This document shows positions 29,801 to 38,137 of a stretch of DNA of 64,000 bases, piece after piece. The DNA is from Clostridia bacterium. GTDB taxonomy: Bacteria; Bacillota; Clostridia; Oscillospirales; Acutalibacteraceae. A program made the translations under genes and the position numbers. The notes below the pieces were generated by a model. It was not told the DNA's origin. It saw only the letters and a program-made list of their open reading frames with translations, and did not search any database. Numbering within the stretch: position 1 is the stretch's first letter; each line of letters begins with the position of its first letter. The DNA is taken from assembly GCA_017410195.1 (NCBI GenBank), contig JAFQRF010000006.1:1-64000 (forward strand), written 5' to 3'.

Positions 29801-31746
29801 GCGAGGCTGATATTTTCGAAGAAGATGCTGAACCGACAGATCATAACAAAGAATTCGTTGAATACATCGAACCCACCTGCTACAGTCCCGGCGGTTCGCA
29901 TTACAGATGCACAATGTGTGAAGCAGATTTCTATGTTGAAGAAGAACCTATGCTCGAACACGTTTCTTCGGGCGAAACCGTACGCATTGAACCCACCTGC
30001 ATAAGCGACGGCGGTTTATACTATGTCTGTGAGCTGTGCGGAGACCCGATGCTTGATGAATGGATTGAAATATATTATGCATCAGGTCACACAGAAGGCG
30101 AATGGAAATGCGTTCAGGAAGCAACCTGCAAAAATAAATTGCTTGAGATTGTCTACTGCACAGACTGTAATAAAGCACTCAAACAGAGAGTCGGCAACTA
30201 CGGCGACCACAAATACGTCGGCACGATTGTTGAGCAGACATGCGAAAAGGTAACAATGCATTATGTCTGCAGTGTTTGCGGCGATGAATATTACGATGAT
30301 AAATCAGACAGCACGATAGGTCATGTTCTTGAAAAGATTGTCATTGAACCTACCTGCACCGAAGCCGGCAAGAGCTATAACAGATGCACGGTCTGCGGCA
30401 AAACAGTCGGCGAAGTTATCGAAACCGAGGCTCTCGGTCACACCTGGTCTGACACAATAATCAAAGAACCAACCTGCTCCGAAGAAGGTATTAAATCAAC
30501 AACCTGTACGGTGTGCGGTGAAAAGGATGAAGAAACCGCACCCAAGCTTGCTCACACCTTCGGCAGTTGGGAATATGAAAGCGGCAACACCTTCTCAGGT
30601 GTTTGTTCCGTCTGCGGCGAAGGCTTTGACAGCATCGAGGTTGAACTTGCGTTCAATCAGAAAGATGTCACTCTCTATAATAGAACATCAAAGATCCTTT
30701 CCGTAACCGTAACCGAAAATATCAGCGATGATATCACCTACAGCTCATCCGACAGCAGCATTGTTCATGTTTATTCAAACGGTAAAATAACTGCAAAGGC
30801 ACCCGGTCATGCTGTTATCACGGCAAAACTTGCGGGTACTGATATCACAGCAACCTGCAATGTAACCGTTGCACCGAGAAACTTCGGAATTGAGTGGATT
30901 TCTGACGGCGAAAGCTTTGAATATTCATTCGTTGAGGAAGGCGGAACGATAGTTCCTCCCGAAGCACCCGTAAAGAGCGGCTTTGTATTTGCAGGCTGGA
31001 CTCCCGAAATTCCTGAGGTTATGCCCGCATCAAGCCTCTCATTCACAGCGGTCTATAATATCGTTTCACAGTCACCCGATTATGACGTTTCCGCAACCTA
31101 TTCAATCGATGCATTCGATGAACCCGTATCGCTTGACGTTAAAGAAATTGAAGGCGAAAGAGAACCCGGCGGAGTTTATATGGTTGACGGCGAAAACTAT
31201 AACCAGGTCGGTCTTTATAACATCAAGGCAATCAATGCGATTGAAGAAGTCATTCAGCCCAATGACGGTCATACAGTCAGAATAAAGCTTGCGCTTCCCG
31301 AGCAGTATAAGAACAGAACAAGCTTTGTTATCTATCACCGCTTTGTTGACGGAACAAGAGAACAGCTTTCGACCGCAAAGGGTACTCTCTGGGTTGAGGA
31401 CGGATATCTTGTATTTGATGTCAGCAGCTTCAGCGAATTTGAGGTCTTTGCCATCACATCGTCAATTAAGATTACAAAGCTTCCGAATAAGACCACCTAT
31501 TATTTCAAGAACGGCGGAGTTGATCTGAGCGGCATAGAAATCATGTTCAAGAATTCCAACGGAACAACGAAGAAAATCGATGACCCGTCACTCCTCACCG
31601 TCAGCGGCTATGACAATACAAAGCTTGGTAAGCAGACGGTAACCGTTCACTACGGTCAGTATAAGGATACCATGCAGGTCAACGTAAGATATTCTTTCTG
31701 GCAGATGCTTGTAAATATGCTGACCTTCGGTCTTTTCTTAAGATGA
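26866..31746 (+). CDS. Large secreted leucine-rich-repeat surface protein with CxxC repeats and Ig-like domains
   Basis: 1626 residues. A signal peptide (KKALSLFLAILMVFGIAAVG) is followed by two blocks of BspA/LRR_5-type leucine-rich repeats (about 45-420 and 480-870), recognisable by repeats such as IGDFAFENAS, IPETLGGY and SITIPASV-type strands. Residues about 900-1250 hold tandem Cys-rich repeats with CxxC pairs and PTC..G motifs (EPTCMDPGGSLYHCNRCEAD, EPTCYSPGGSHYRCTMCEAD). A Big_2-type Ig domain (VEITYSSSDSSIVHV region, about 1275-1350), a GWTPEIPEVMPASSLSFTA repeat (InlB-B-type), and a Big_3-like domain (LPNKTTYYFKNGGVDLSGI) follow. The last 17 residues are hydrophobic. It probably binds or adheres to surfaces or polymers; enzymatic activity is not evident. 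AAGGAGG stands upstream of the ATG. Confidence 0.85.
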   Translation: MKKALSLFLAILMVFGIAAVGITEMPHLHAEATETASETVTATENNFVYEVTDGLATVTDYTDKESTDEIIIPETLGGYPVRFLAAESFKGCKCVAITIPASVTRIDPEAFAYDMPNIERFNVLQGNVKYRTIGDGVLYSTDDYAGMLYLFAYPKNAPAETFAANGDAVASLIGPYAFSEAANLREVSINGVIGSGIDNYAFYNAKKLEKVTIRRALAIGDYAFAGCSSLTEVDTDGAVQWLGWDSFKDTPFINNPEKYDEDGVFYHDDNLLATLPEADKTYYEIKPGTVTIAGGAFDWDSLKEVYLPASVNWITANPFARCCNIEKFTVDSTGNLKTDETGVLREGNKIIAYPNGIYQTCYVVGADVEYFSSYAFYLSPIKNFYIHSDVEDMPYLALGGEEVTDIHYGGNEASWEQNRHNKLNYEKITAAEDVAEIHYNDYSAGEHEVTVSNEMHTVCTCGYTAEYTPGEGDFYENGFSYNVVNEKAVIVSYTKTSSKMIIIPETLGGYDVTRVLDKAFVACSCTSIVIPATLRDFGLGAFWALESLQKITVSPDNVYYSSDSSGVLYNADKTELLLYPKNASATAYTVAETVKEIAPSAFYSVNKLEEITISSNVEKIGDFAFENASIKKLVLEEGVKSIGNSAFYACEALEDVTLPDTLEYIGYEAFDCTKFIENKASYDSDGVFYYGGYLLRTKADEGIGTYQINYGTKLIANSAFRWTALKTVIIPKSVEFIGGSAFVNATSLDKIIVLSGNKHFSTDDCGVLYNESKTKLVAYPVGREGICYGIPRGVTEIGEWAFCNVQNLKCVNIPLGVTDIGEFAFGTVENKRISSIRYEGTRVEWEEISFAESPSGWIDNIRNINKTFSTYSDGEHTIASHTVKDPACLKRGEEQFICSCGYKYTKELPATGHKAEDDYRIIYEPRCESRGQKKLYCSVCENELATQYIPALGHDKEFVEYLEPTCMDPGGSLYHCNRCEADIFEEDAEPTDHNKEFVEYIEPTCYSPGGSHYRCTMCEADFYVEEEPMLEHVSSGETVRIEPTCISDGGLYYVCELCGDPMLDEWIEIYYASGHTEGEWKCVQEATCKNKLLEIVYCTDCNKALKQRVGNYGDHKYVGTIVEQTCEKVTMHYVCSVCGDEYYDDKSDSTIGHVLEKIVIEPTCTEAGKSYNRCTVCGKTVGEVIETEALGHTWSDTIIKEPTCSEEGIKSTTCTVCGEKDEETAPKLAHTFGSWEYESGNTFSGVCSVCGEGFDSIEVELAFNQKDVTLYNRTSKILSVTVTENISDDITYSSSDSSIVHVYSNGKITAKAPGHAVITAKLAGTDITATCNVTVAPRNFGIEWISDGESFEYSFVEEGGTIVPPEAPVKSGFVFAGWTPEIPEVMPASSLSFTAVYNIVSQSPDYDVSATYSIDAFDEPVSLDVKEIEGEREPGGVYMVDGENYNQVGLYNIKAINAIEEVIQPNDGHTVRIKLALPEQYKNRTSFVIYHRFVDGTREQLSTAKGTLWVEDGYLVFDVSSFSEFEVFAITSSIKITKLPNKTTYYFKNGGVDLSGIEIMFKNSNGTTKKIDDPSLLTVSGYDNTKLGKQTVTVHYGQYKDTMQVNVRYSFWQMLVNMLTFGLFLR

Positions 31747-32020
31747 TGTCGGTTATGTAATACGTAAAAATCCTTCTCATCTGAAAAAAATTGCACAACA
31801 GTAAGTGATGTCTCACGGAGATGAATAAGCCGTTTTCTTCCTATGTAAAGCGTATAAAAACACGTTAAATCGGGAAAAACGGCTAAAAAGAAACATGAAA
31901 TAATTTGTTCTAATTGAATATCGTAATTAAAATGGCTTGCAAAGGTTTTGGTTTCCTCTGCAAGCCATGTTTATTTTATTCTGTTTCCGTTTCGTGAGAT
32001 AGTCTTTTCCGAATTTTATA
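31747..32020. other. Intergenic region with terminator hairpins between convergent genes
   Basis: This 274-base gap holds no gene. A weak inverted repeat AGCCGTTTTC (31828-31837) with GAAAAACGGCT (31874-31884) encloses a 36-base loop. A strong hairpin ATGGCTTGCA (31932-31941) with TGCAAGCCAT (31959-31968), followed by GTTTATTTTATT, is a likely bidirectional terminator. Nothing else is recognised. Confidence 0.65.
31932..31980. terminator. Probable bidirectional terminator
   Basis: A 10-bp perfect stem with short extra pairing (AGG/CCT) and T-rich sequence on the plus-strand side; an A-rich tract on the other side serves the minus strand. It separates the LRR gene and the GHL6-like gene. Confidence 0.7.
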
Positions 32021-33967
32021 TCAATATTCAATTGCAACCATCTGATGAATATTGATCTCGGGAACGGTGAATTCCGCTCTGCCGTTGTTATATTCAAATT
32101 CAAGCTCTTTACCCGATGGTGCAAGGTACATTTTTGAAGGCTTTGCATCGCATTTTACGCTGCAATTCACATCGTAAAGCGGAACGGTATCCTCTATTAC
32201 CTCCGTGCTTTCGCCTCTTACCGTTGTGTGAGCAAAAAGAAGATGAAGAATATTTCTGTTTTCATTTTCCTGCCTTGTGTAGGTGACAACTGCTCTGTCG
32301 GGCATAGCGGCGATAACCGTTGTGTCATTACCCATAAGCTCTTTCGCAACGTGAGTGAAAATCTCCTTGAAACAGAGATGGCCGTGCTGTGCATATGCCG
32401 TAAAAATATCCCATCCTATGTAAGCAACGTTGCCTTTGACTGCAACTGCGGGGAAGGATTCCTCGGAATTGTTGGGTGCATGCATATGAGAGCAGAAATG
32501 CTCCAAGGTTCTGTTGAAATAAGGATTCTGCATGTATGCCGCGACTTCGCAGCCGTCAGCCTCAAATTTATATGAGTTGCAGCGCATAATGTATTCCGTT
32601 GAGCCGTTCACGGTTTCAAAGCAGGGAACAAAATATGTGGGACTGAATTCGTTTCTGCCTTTATATTCGGCTCCGATATCAAGGAAGAATTTTCCATCTT
32701 TTACCAAAGCTTCGCCGCTTGCGATAACCTTGCCGCCGTTGTTGATAAAGCTCCGGACCCTTTCAATTACGTCATCGGAAAGATCTCCGATATCGGGAAG
32801 AATCAGCATCTTGCAGCTCGAAAAATCCATCGAGCCGTCAATGAAATTATAAAGATAATTGTTTTCAAGCAGCATTCTGTTTGCGCCGAAATCTGCTTTG
32901 TGGTCACGGATTCCCGTCACCGATTCGGCGCTGAGAACTGCAATGTCCGCAACGTTGACCGCACCGTTAACCCACGGCTCTTTCTCCTCAACAAGTGAAT
33001 ATGCCTTGCCGATCAGGTTGTAGGTTGCCATGTTCATTTCGCCAAGCGGATGCATTTGGTCGCCTATGGAGCAGCCTGCACCGTTTGCGATGCTCAGCGA
33101 GGTTTCGTAAATCAGAGCATTCGGATGCTTGAAGCCGCCGAATTCACCCCAGCTCTGGTGGAATTTACCGGTCATGCCGAGATAGTCCTTGTTACCGAGC
33201 GAACGCACATAAGCTGCTGAAAGGGGAAAATGGTCGTAGCCCCATCCGCCCGTGGGTAGGCTTTCAAGCTCAAGGTGGGTGTTGCTTTCAATGAAGCCGT
33301 AGTCGCCCTTGGGAATATGACCGCTGTTATGGAATATCGTTGCGGTATCGCTGTGCTTTCTGACTGCGGCGTTTGTTGCCGATGTGTATTTTTCAAAGGT
33401 CATCATTGCGAACTTTTGGCGGTCTGCCTCATTTTTGATGTCAAGTCCGAGTTTTTTCATATCCGCAACGCACTTGTCGCAGTAGCAGACCTTGGGAGAA
33501 ATGATGTCGAGGAATATTCCGCAGGGATTATATTTAACCATAACCTCTTCAATCTGGTTACAAAGGAAGTCAAGATAACCCGTGTTGAAGCAGAGCAGAT
33601 GAAAATGAACTTCGTTTTCATAATTTTTCTGTTCTTCCTTATCGGGTGAGCAGACATAGCGCCACTCGGGTCTTTTTACAAACTCTTTTTCGTCAAATCC
33701 GGCCGAAATGTAAACGGGTGCATTTACGTCAATTTCCTTGCAGGCTTCAAGCTGTGCACCGAGAAGGTCAAAATCGAGGCACGGATGCATCTCGTTAACG
33801 TCGGTGGGGTGATATGACCATCCGTGGTGGCACTTTGAGAAAACGGTTATTGAGTCAACGTGTCCCGCTTTCAAAGCAGACTGAAATTGTTCTTTTGAAA
33901 AACTCTTTCCTACTGGCAGGGTGCCGTTGGTGTGAAAATCAAGATGAACCTGTCTTTTTCTGAGCAT
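32021..33967 (-). CDS. GHL6-like glycosidase with beta-galactosidase-type middle domain
   Basis: 648 residues, no signal peptide. The N-terminus RQVHLDFHTNG with VDSITVFSKCHHGWSY and GIFLDIISPKVCYCDKCV is the TIM barrel seen in the hypothetical glycosyl hydrolase 6 family (PF14871). Residues about 340-480 (ADIAVLSAES, MLILPDIGDLSDDVIERVRSFINNGGKVIASG) form a glutamine-amidotransferase-like domain as in the trimerisation domain of GH42 beta-galactosidases. The likely role is hydrolysis of a cytoplasmic oligosaccharide; substrate unknown and catalytic residues not assigned. AGGAG lies 8 bases upstream of the ATG. It is divergent from the isomerase operon at 34090. Confidence 0.8.
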   Translation of the reverse strand: MLRKRQVHLDFHTNGTLPVGKSFSKEQFQSALKAGHVDSITVFSKCHHGWSYHPTDVNEMHPCLDFDLLGAQLEACKEIDVNAPVYISAGFDEKEFVKRPEWRYVCSPDKEEQKNYENEVHFHLLCFNTGYLDFLCNQIEEVMVKYNPCGIFLDIISPKVCYCDKCVADMKKLGLDIKNEADRQKFAMMTFEKYTSATNAAVRKHSDTATIFHNSGHIPKGDYGFIESNTHLELESLPTGGWGYDHFPLSAAYVRSLGNKDYLGMTGKFHQSWGEFGGFKHPNALIYETSLSIANGAGCSIGDQMHPLGEMNMATYNLIGKAYSLVEEKEPWVNGAVNVADIAVLSAESVTGIRDHKADFGANRMLLENNYLYNFIDGSMDFSSCKMLILPDIGDLSDDVIERVRSFINNGGKVIASGEALVKDGKFFLDIGAEYKGRNEFSPTYFVPCFETVNGSTEYIMRCNSYKFEADGCEVAAYMQNPYFNRTLEHFCSHMHAPNNSEESFPAVAVKGNVAYIGWDIFTAYAQHGHLCFKEIFTHVAKELMGNDTTVIAAMPDRAVVTYTRQENENRNILHLLFAHTTVRGESTEVIEDTVPLYDVNCSVKCDAKPSKMYLAPSGKELEFEYNNGRAEFTVPEINIHQMVAIEY

Positions 33968-33997
33968 ATTGCATATCTCCTATAGTTTTATATGACC

Positions 33998-34025
33998 ATT
34001 ATAATATAATTTCAAAAAATTTCAA
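33998..34025 (-). promoter_or_regulatory. Promoter of the GHL6-like gene
   Basis: On the minus strand TTGAAA (34020-34025), a 16-base spacer and TATAAT (33998-34003), about 31 bases before the ATG. Confidence 0.65.
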
Positions 34026-34089
34026 CCGTATTGTTTTTTGAACGGATATATGATAAACTGAAAACAATATGACACACGGAGGGACTTAT

Positions 34090-34851
34090 ATGCATTTTGG
34101 TTTTACGTCCACAACCCTGAGGCAGATTAAAGATATTGAAGAAATCGTCGGAATTGCAGTCGATTCGGGTGCGGAATGCATCGAATGGGGCGGAGATATT
34201 CATGTTGAAGACATTGAAACTGCAAAGCATGCAAAAGAACTCTGCGATAAAGCCGATATCCGCATATGCTCCTACGGAAGCTATTACTGTGTCGGCAGCA
34301 ATGATTTGTCGGAATGGAAAAAAATCTGTAAAATTGCAAATGCAATGAACGCGAGAACTGTGCGTGTGTGGCTCGGAAAAGCCGACAGCGAAAAAACAAG
34401 TGAAGCAGACTATAAAAAACTTGTTGAAGATGTTAAATCCATGTGTGACGTTGCGGCGAAATACGGGCTTGATGTCTGCCCCGAATGTCACGGCAATACT
34501 TTTAACAACAACACCGATGCCTTTCTTAAAATCCGAAAGGATGTCGGCTTTGATAATTTTACAACCTATTTTCAGTCTCTTTACAGACGGCTGAAATATG
34601 ACCTTGACCGCATAGAACGCACAGCAGAATATATCGGCTGCGTTCATGTTTCATATTTTGAACAGTTCAGAGAGCAGTTCCCGAAGCTCAATCCTAAATA
34701 TATGGATAAGCTTCTCGAAAAGCTTGCAGAGTGCGGATATGACGGCGATGTTCTCGTTGAATTTACTTTTTTCTCGTATCATCACGGTATACCCTCCGCA
34801 ATGAAAAAAGAGCTTGAAATGCTCAGAAAAAAGGCCGGTGAATTAAAATGA
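34090..34851 (+). CDS. Sugar phosphate isomerase/epimerase-like TIM barrel (AP endonuclease 2 family)
   Basis: 253 residues. The ATG at 34090 was chosen because CGGAGGGA at 34077-34084 precedes it; the ATG at 34069 has no such site. The fold is that of xylose isomerase-like barrels: GAECIEWGGDIHV near residue 30, CPECHGNTFNNN with likely metal Glu and His, and VLVEFTFF at the C-terminus. Such enzymes isomerise or epimerise ketoses, inositols or hydroxypyruvate relatives. The 4-base ATGA overlap with the dehydrogenase gene shows translational coupling. The substrate is not deduced. Confidence 0.82.
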   Translation: MHFGFTSTTLRQIKDIEEIVGIAVDSGAECIEWGGDIHVEDIETAKHAKELCDKADIRICSYGSYYCVGSNDLSEWKKICKIANAMNARTVRVWLGKADSEKTSEADYKKLVEDVKSMCDVAAKYGLDVCPECHGNTFNNNTDAFLKIRKDVGFDNFTTYFQSLYRRLKYDLDRIERTAEYIGCVHVSYFEQFREQFPKLNPKYMDKLLEKLAECGYDGDVLVEFTFFSYHHGIPSAMKKELEMLRKKAGELK

Positions 34852-35843
34852 AAATAGCTCTTTTCGGAGCAGGCAAAAGCCGTTTTTTAAAGGTGTTTAC
34901 GTCCGATGTGCTGAAAAAGCTCGGCGAATACGGCGAGCTTTCACCTCTGATAAACAAAAGCAATCTCGAAGAAAATTCGGCTTTTCTCGGAGAATGCGAG
35001 GTCGCATTTTCTACCTGGGGAATGCCGGAATTTACTGAAGAAGAAATAAAAAAATACATGCCGAAGCTCAGAGCGGTTTTTTATGCGGCAGGAACAGTGC
35101 AATATTTTGCAAGACCGTTCCTTGAAAGCGGAATCAAGGTTTTCAGTGCATTTGCAGCGAACGCCGTACCCGTTGCGGAATATACTTTTGCTCAGATTAT
35201 CCTTGCGGCAAAGGGGTTTTATCAGTCGGCAAAGTGCTATCGCATTCTGCCTGTGCGTTCACATTTTTTTGCAAATTCGGCGACGGGTAATTTCGGCTGC
35301 AAGGTCGGACTTGTCGGTCTGGGTGCAATCGGAAGCATGGTTGCCGAAAGACTGAAGGAGCTTGATGCTGAAGTTTATGCCTGCGACCCGTTTGTGTCCG
35401 AAGAAATAGCAAAAGAGCTTGGGGTTACACTCGTTGACCTTGAAACTCTTTTTGCCGAATGTGATATAATAAGCAACCATCTTGCAAATAAACCCGAGCT
35501 TAAAAATATTTTTAACCGTAAGCTTTTCAAAAAAATGAAAAAGCATTCAACGTTTATAAATACGGGAAGGGGAGCGCAGGTTGCGGAATATTCGCTTGCT
35601 CTTTCGCTTATTCTTCATCCGTCAAGAACCTTTGTTGCGGATGTGCTTAAAAAAGAAGCTTTTCCTTACATAAATCCGCTTTTCTGGTGTCCGAATGCAA
35701 TTCTGACTCCGCATATTGCGGGAAGCACGGGCAACGAACCGCAGCGCATGGCTTACTACATGACGGAAGAGCTTGAAAGATTCATCGGCGGTGAAAATAC
35801 AAAATATGAGGTCACGCTTGAAAGCCTCGAAAGAATGGCGTGA
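34848..35843 (+). CDS. D-isomer-specific 2-hydroxyacid dehydrogenase
   Basis: 331 residues, the family's usual size. The NAD-binding motif GLVGLGAIGSMVAERL lies near residue 155, the catalytic Arg is probably in INTGRGAQVAE, and the usual Glu/His pair at the C-terminus is represented by LTPHIAGSTGNEPQR. These enzymes reduce 2-oxoacids or oxidise D-2-hydroxyacids with NAD(P). The N-terminal half AAGTVQYFARPFLESGIKVF differs from well-known lactate or glycerate dehydrogenases, so substrate is unknown. It overlaps the upstream isomerase by 4 bases. Confidence 0.87.
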   Translation: MKIALFGAGKSRFLKVFTSDVLKKLGEYGELSPLINKSNLEENSAFLGECEVAFSTWGMPEFTEEEIKKYMPKLRAVFYAAGTVQYFARPFLESGIKVFSAFAANAVPVAEYTFAQIILAAKGFYQSAKCYRILPVRSHFFANSATGNFGCKVGLVGLGAIGSMVAERLKELDAEVYACDPFVSEEIAKELGVTLVDLETLFAECDIISNHLANKPELKNIFNRKLFKKMKKHSTFINTGRGAQVAEYSLALSLILHPSRTFVADVLKKEAFPYINPLFWCPNAILTPHIAGSTGNEPQRMAYYMTEELERFIGGENTKYEVTLESLERMA

Positions 35844-35858
35844 CGGAAAGGAAAATCA

Positions 35859-36569
35859 ATGAACAGACCATATATAATCTGCCACATGGTAACTTCAATC
35901 GACGGCAAGGTGACGGGCGATTTTTTGTTTAAACCCGAATGTAAAAAGGCAACCGAAATTTATTATGAACTCAACAGGAATACTGAATCAAACGGCTTTA
36001 TCTGCGGCAGGGTCACTATGGAAGGGAGCTTTACGGGCGGATGGTATCCCGATTTATCGGAATATGAACCCGTGCGCCATGACCTTGACATGAAGATGGA
36101 TTTTATGCTCGACGATATGACGGGATTTTATGCCGTTGCGTTTGACCCTAAAGGCAGGCTCGGCTGGAAATCAAACAGAATCATCGACCCCGACGGCGAT
36201 CCCGGATATGACGGTGCGCAGATTATTGAGGTGCTCACGGAGCAGGTTGATGAAAGATATCTCGGTTATCTTGAAAAAATGGAAATTCCGTATATTTTTG
36301 CAGGTGAAAATGAGATTGATGTTGATTTTGCGCTTTTTAAGCTCAGAAACATTGTCGGATGTGAAACTTTGCTTCTTGAGGGCGGCAGCATAATAAACGG
36401 CTCGTTTCAGAGGGCAGGTGCGATTGATGAGCTGAGTCTTGTTGCTGCGCCGATCGTTGCGGGAAATGACAGCAAGCCGCTGTTTACGGACAGCGTTGTT
36501 TCAGATTTCGAACTTGTCAACGCCGAAACGAAAGACGGAGTTCTGATTGTGAACTATAAAAAAAGATGA
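35859..36569 (+). CDS. RibD C-terminal/dihydrofolate reductase-family protein
   Basis: 236 residues. The N-terminus ICHMVTSIDGKVTGDFL and the later GCETLLLEGGSIINGSF and DELSLVAAPIVAGNDSKPLF are the hallmarks of the RibD C-terminal reductase domain (DHFR fold, NADPH). No RibD deaminase domain or other riboflavin genes are present, so it is more likely a general NADPH reductase acting on a sugar-derived ring than part of riboflavin synthesis; this is inference. GGAAAGG is about 7 bases upstream. It is the last gene of the three-gene operon and ends at a strong terminator. Confidence 0.85.
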   Translation: MNRPYIICHMVTSIDGKVTGDFLFKPECKKATEIYYELNRNTESNGFICGRVTMEGSFTGGWYPDLSEYEPVRHDLDMKMDFMLDDMTGFYAVAFDPKGRLGWKSNRIIDPDGDPGYDGAQIIEVLTEQVDERYLGYLEKMEIPYIFAGENEIDVDFALFKLRNIVGCETLLLEGGSIINGSFQRAGAIDELSLVAAPIVAGNDSKPLFTDSVVSDFELVNAETKDGVLIVNYKKR

Positions 36570-36573
36570 ATTC

Positions 36574-36622
36574 AAAAAAATACGCCTTGTCCTTAGTTAT
36601 GTCGGACAAGGCGCATTTTTTT
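36574..36622. terminator. Bidirectional intrinsic terminator
   Basis: CGCCTTGTCC (36583-36592) pairs with GGACAAGGCG (36604-36613), flanked by seven A on the left and seven T on the right. It serves the reductase gene and the ceramidase-like gene on the other strand. Confidence 0.9.
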
Positions 36623-36631
36623 ATTTTGTTA

Positions 36632-38122
36632 TCACTTTACCGAAGCAATCAGTTCTTCAGTTGCTTCAAGAAGAGTGCGTGCGGTTTCGGGACCTACGGA
36701 GTTTGTTTCTTCGTAATGCTTTCTTTCGTTGGCATCATATGGAATGTTAAAATACGGAAACCATTCGTGGAGCATAAAATCATTATCCGGAATGATATAG
36801 CCGAGTTCATCGTTGCACAGACCGAGAACAAACGAATGCTCACATTCGGTCATTTCCGAAAGGACCTTATATTCCGCTTTAACTCCGTTTGCAGCATCGG
36901 CAGCTGAAAGGAAATTTCCGCTTTCAAGCTCGGGATAAAGCTCACCGGGTATCATGAATATTCCGATCTGCTCGCTGCCGAGTTCCATATATGAAACCTC
37001 GGAAATAATCGAAACCTCGTTTGTGCCGTTTCTTGATATATCATTGTTGAGAACACCGATAAAACGTGCAAGAAGAAGTGCTGTATTGTCACAAACAACG
37101 CTGACGGTTTGCGAACGGATATTGATTATCGGAGTAAGCTCTTTTTCGTTTGTTATGCCCATAACGAGGTCTGCAACTCTTTTGCCGTATTCCTTTGTAT
37201 ATGTAAGGCAGTCAAAGTCGATGGTTTTATCAAGGATTTCATTGATTTTGTCGCCCGTGATAAGTCCGCCGATTGCGCCGTTGATGAACATAACGTTTGC
37301 ACCGCCCGTCCGGCTGTTGATTTCTTCGGTCATATACGCGGGAAAGTCTGCGCTGACAACTGTTGTTTTTGCGCCGAGCATTTCCGCATGGCTTGCAAAG
37401 TTGACGATATATGTATCGTTTCCGCCGTCTGCAGGTTCAAAACGGATGCTTGTGACTGTTTTGTCGTAATCAATCGGTGTTCTTGTGTCTGCCTGCATTC
37501 CTTCGGCTTCCGCAGTTCCGAAATAAAGCTTCCCGTTTTCTCTCGCCTCGTAAGCGGCGGTTATTGCTGCGGCAGTTTTTTCTTTGAGAGAATTCATGAA
37601 TTCTTCGTTTTTGCCGTCTGCGTAAAAGTCATATCCCCAAAGTCCCTGAGTATCTATTGCGGAATGCGTGTGAGTTGCGCAGATATTGATTGACTTAAGG
37701 TTCGGCACCTTGCCGCTTTCAATAACCTTTTGTCTGATATCGTTTATGTCTGCACGGCTTATGCCTACGCAGTCAAGCGCACAGAGAATAACTCCGCCTC
37801 TGTCGGTATTATCGTCAAGATAAACCGCTTTTGCGTACATATCGTCAAGCACTCCCTGCGCAGGGTTATTGACGTTATAGCCGGCAATGTAATATGTGTC
37901 GGCAGTTACGTCCTCGGGGGTGAGTGCTTTTTTTGCAAAGCCGACTGTCCATTCGCCGCCTGCAGCAGAAGAAAAGGTTTTATCACCCTCGAGCATAAAT
38001 TCCGAGGAGGCTTCCTCCGTTGTAAAAACAGATGGAGGCATGAGAATGATTATGAGCGATAAGAGAGCGGAGATAAGCCCTCTGACAAAATTCGGTATAC
38101 GGAGAAAACGAACTATTTCCAT
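36632..38122 (-). CDS. Neutral ceramidase-like membrane or secreted protein (copy 2)
   Basis: 496 residues. The N-terminal hydrophobic stretch (about 14-30) works as a signal or anchor. The PF04734-type fold is seen by ICATHTHSAIDTQGLWG with two zinc-binding His, the later NFASHAEMLG with a third, and the neighbouring VSADFPAYM. The serine motif GDVSPN of true neutral ceramidases is absent at the expected place: FINGAIGGLITGD stands there instead. Ceramidase activity is therefore doubtful; another amidase or ester-hydrolase function is possible. It lies 15 bases downstream of a close paralogue. AAGGAG is 8-10 bases before the ATG. Confidence 0.8.
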   Translation of the reverse strand: MEIVRFLRIPNFVRGLISALLSLIIILMPPSVFTTEEASSEFMLEGDKTFSSAAGGEWTVGFAKKALTPEDVTADTYYIAGYNVNNPAQGVLDDMYAKAVYLDDNTDRGGVILCALDCVGISRADINDIRQKVIESGKVPNLKSINICATHTHSAIDTQGLWGYDFYADGKNEEFMNSLKEKTAAAITAAYEARENGKLYFGTAEAEGMQADTRTPIDYDKTVTSIRFEPADGGNDTYIVNFASHAEMLGAKTTVVSADFPAYMTEEINSRTGGANVMFINGAIGGLITGDKINEILDKTIDFDCLTYTKEYGKRVADLVMGITNEKELTPIINIRSQTVSVVCDNTALLLARFIGVLNNDISRNGTNEVSIISEVSYMELGSEQIGIFMIPGELYPELESGNFLSAADAANGVKAEYKVLSEMTECEHSFVLGLCNDELGYIIPDNDFMLHEWFPYFNIPYDANERKHYEETNSVGPETARTLLEATEELIASVK

Positions 38123-38137
38123 GTTATTTTACTCCTT

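Noticed and set aside
34031..34065. The words ATGATAAACT and TTTTTGAACGGAT occur both here and at 39705-39729.
   Set aside because: Their order is swapped and in the second place one of them is the ribosome site; likely chance in AT-rich gaps.
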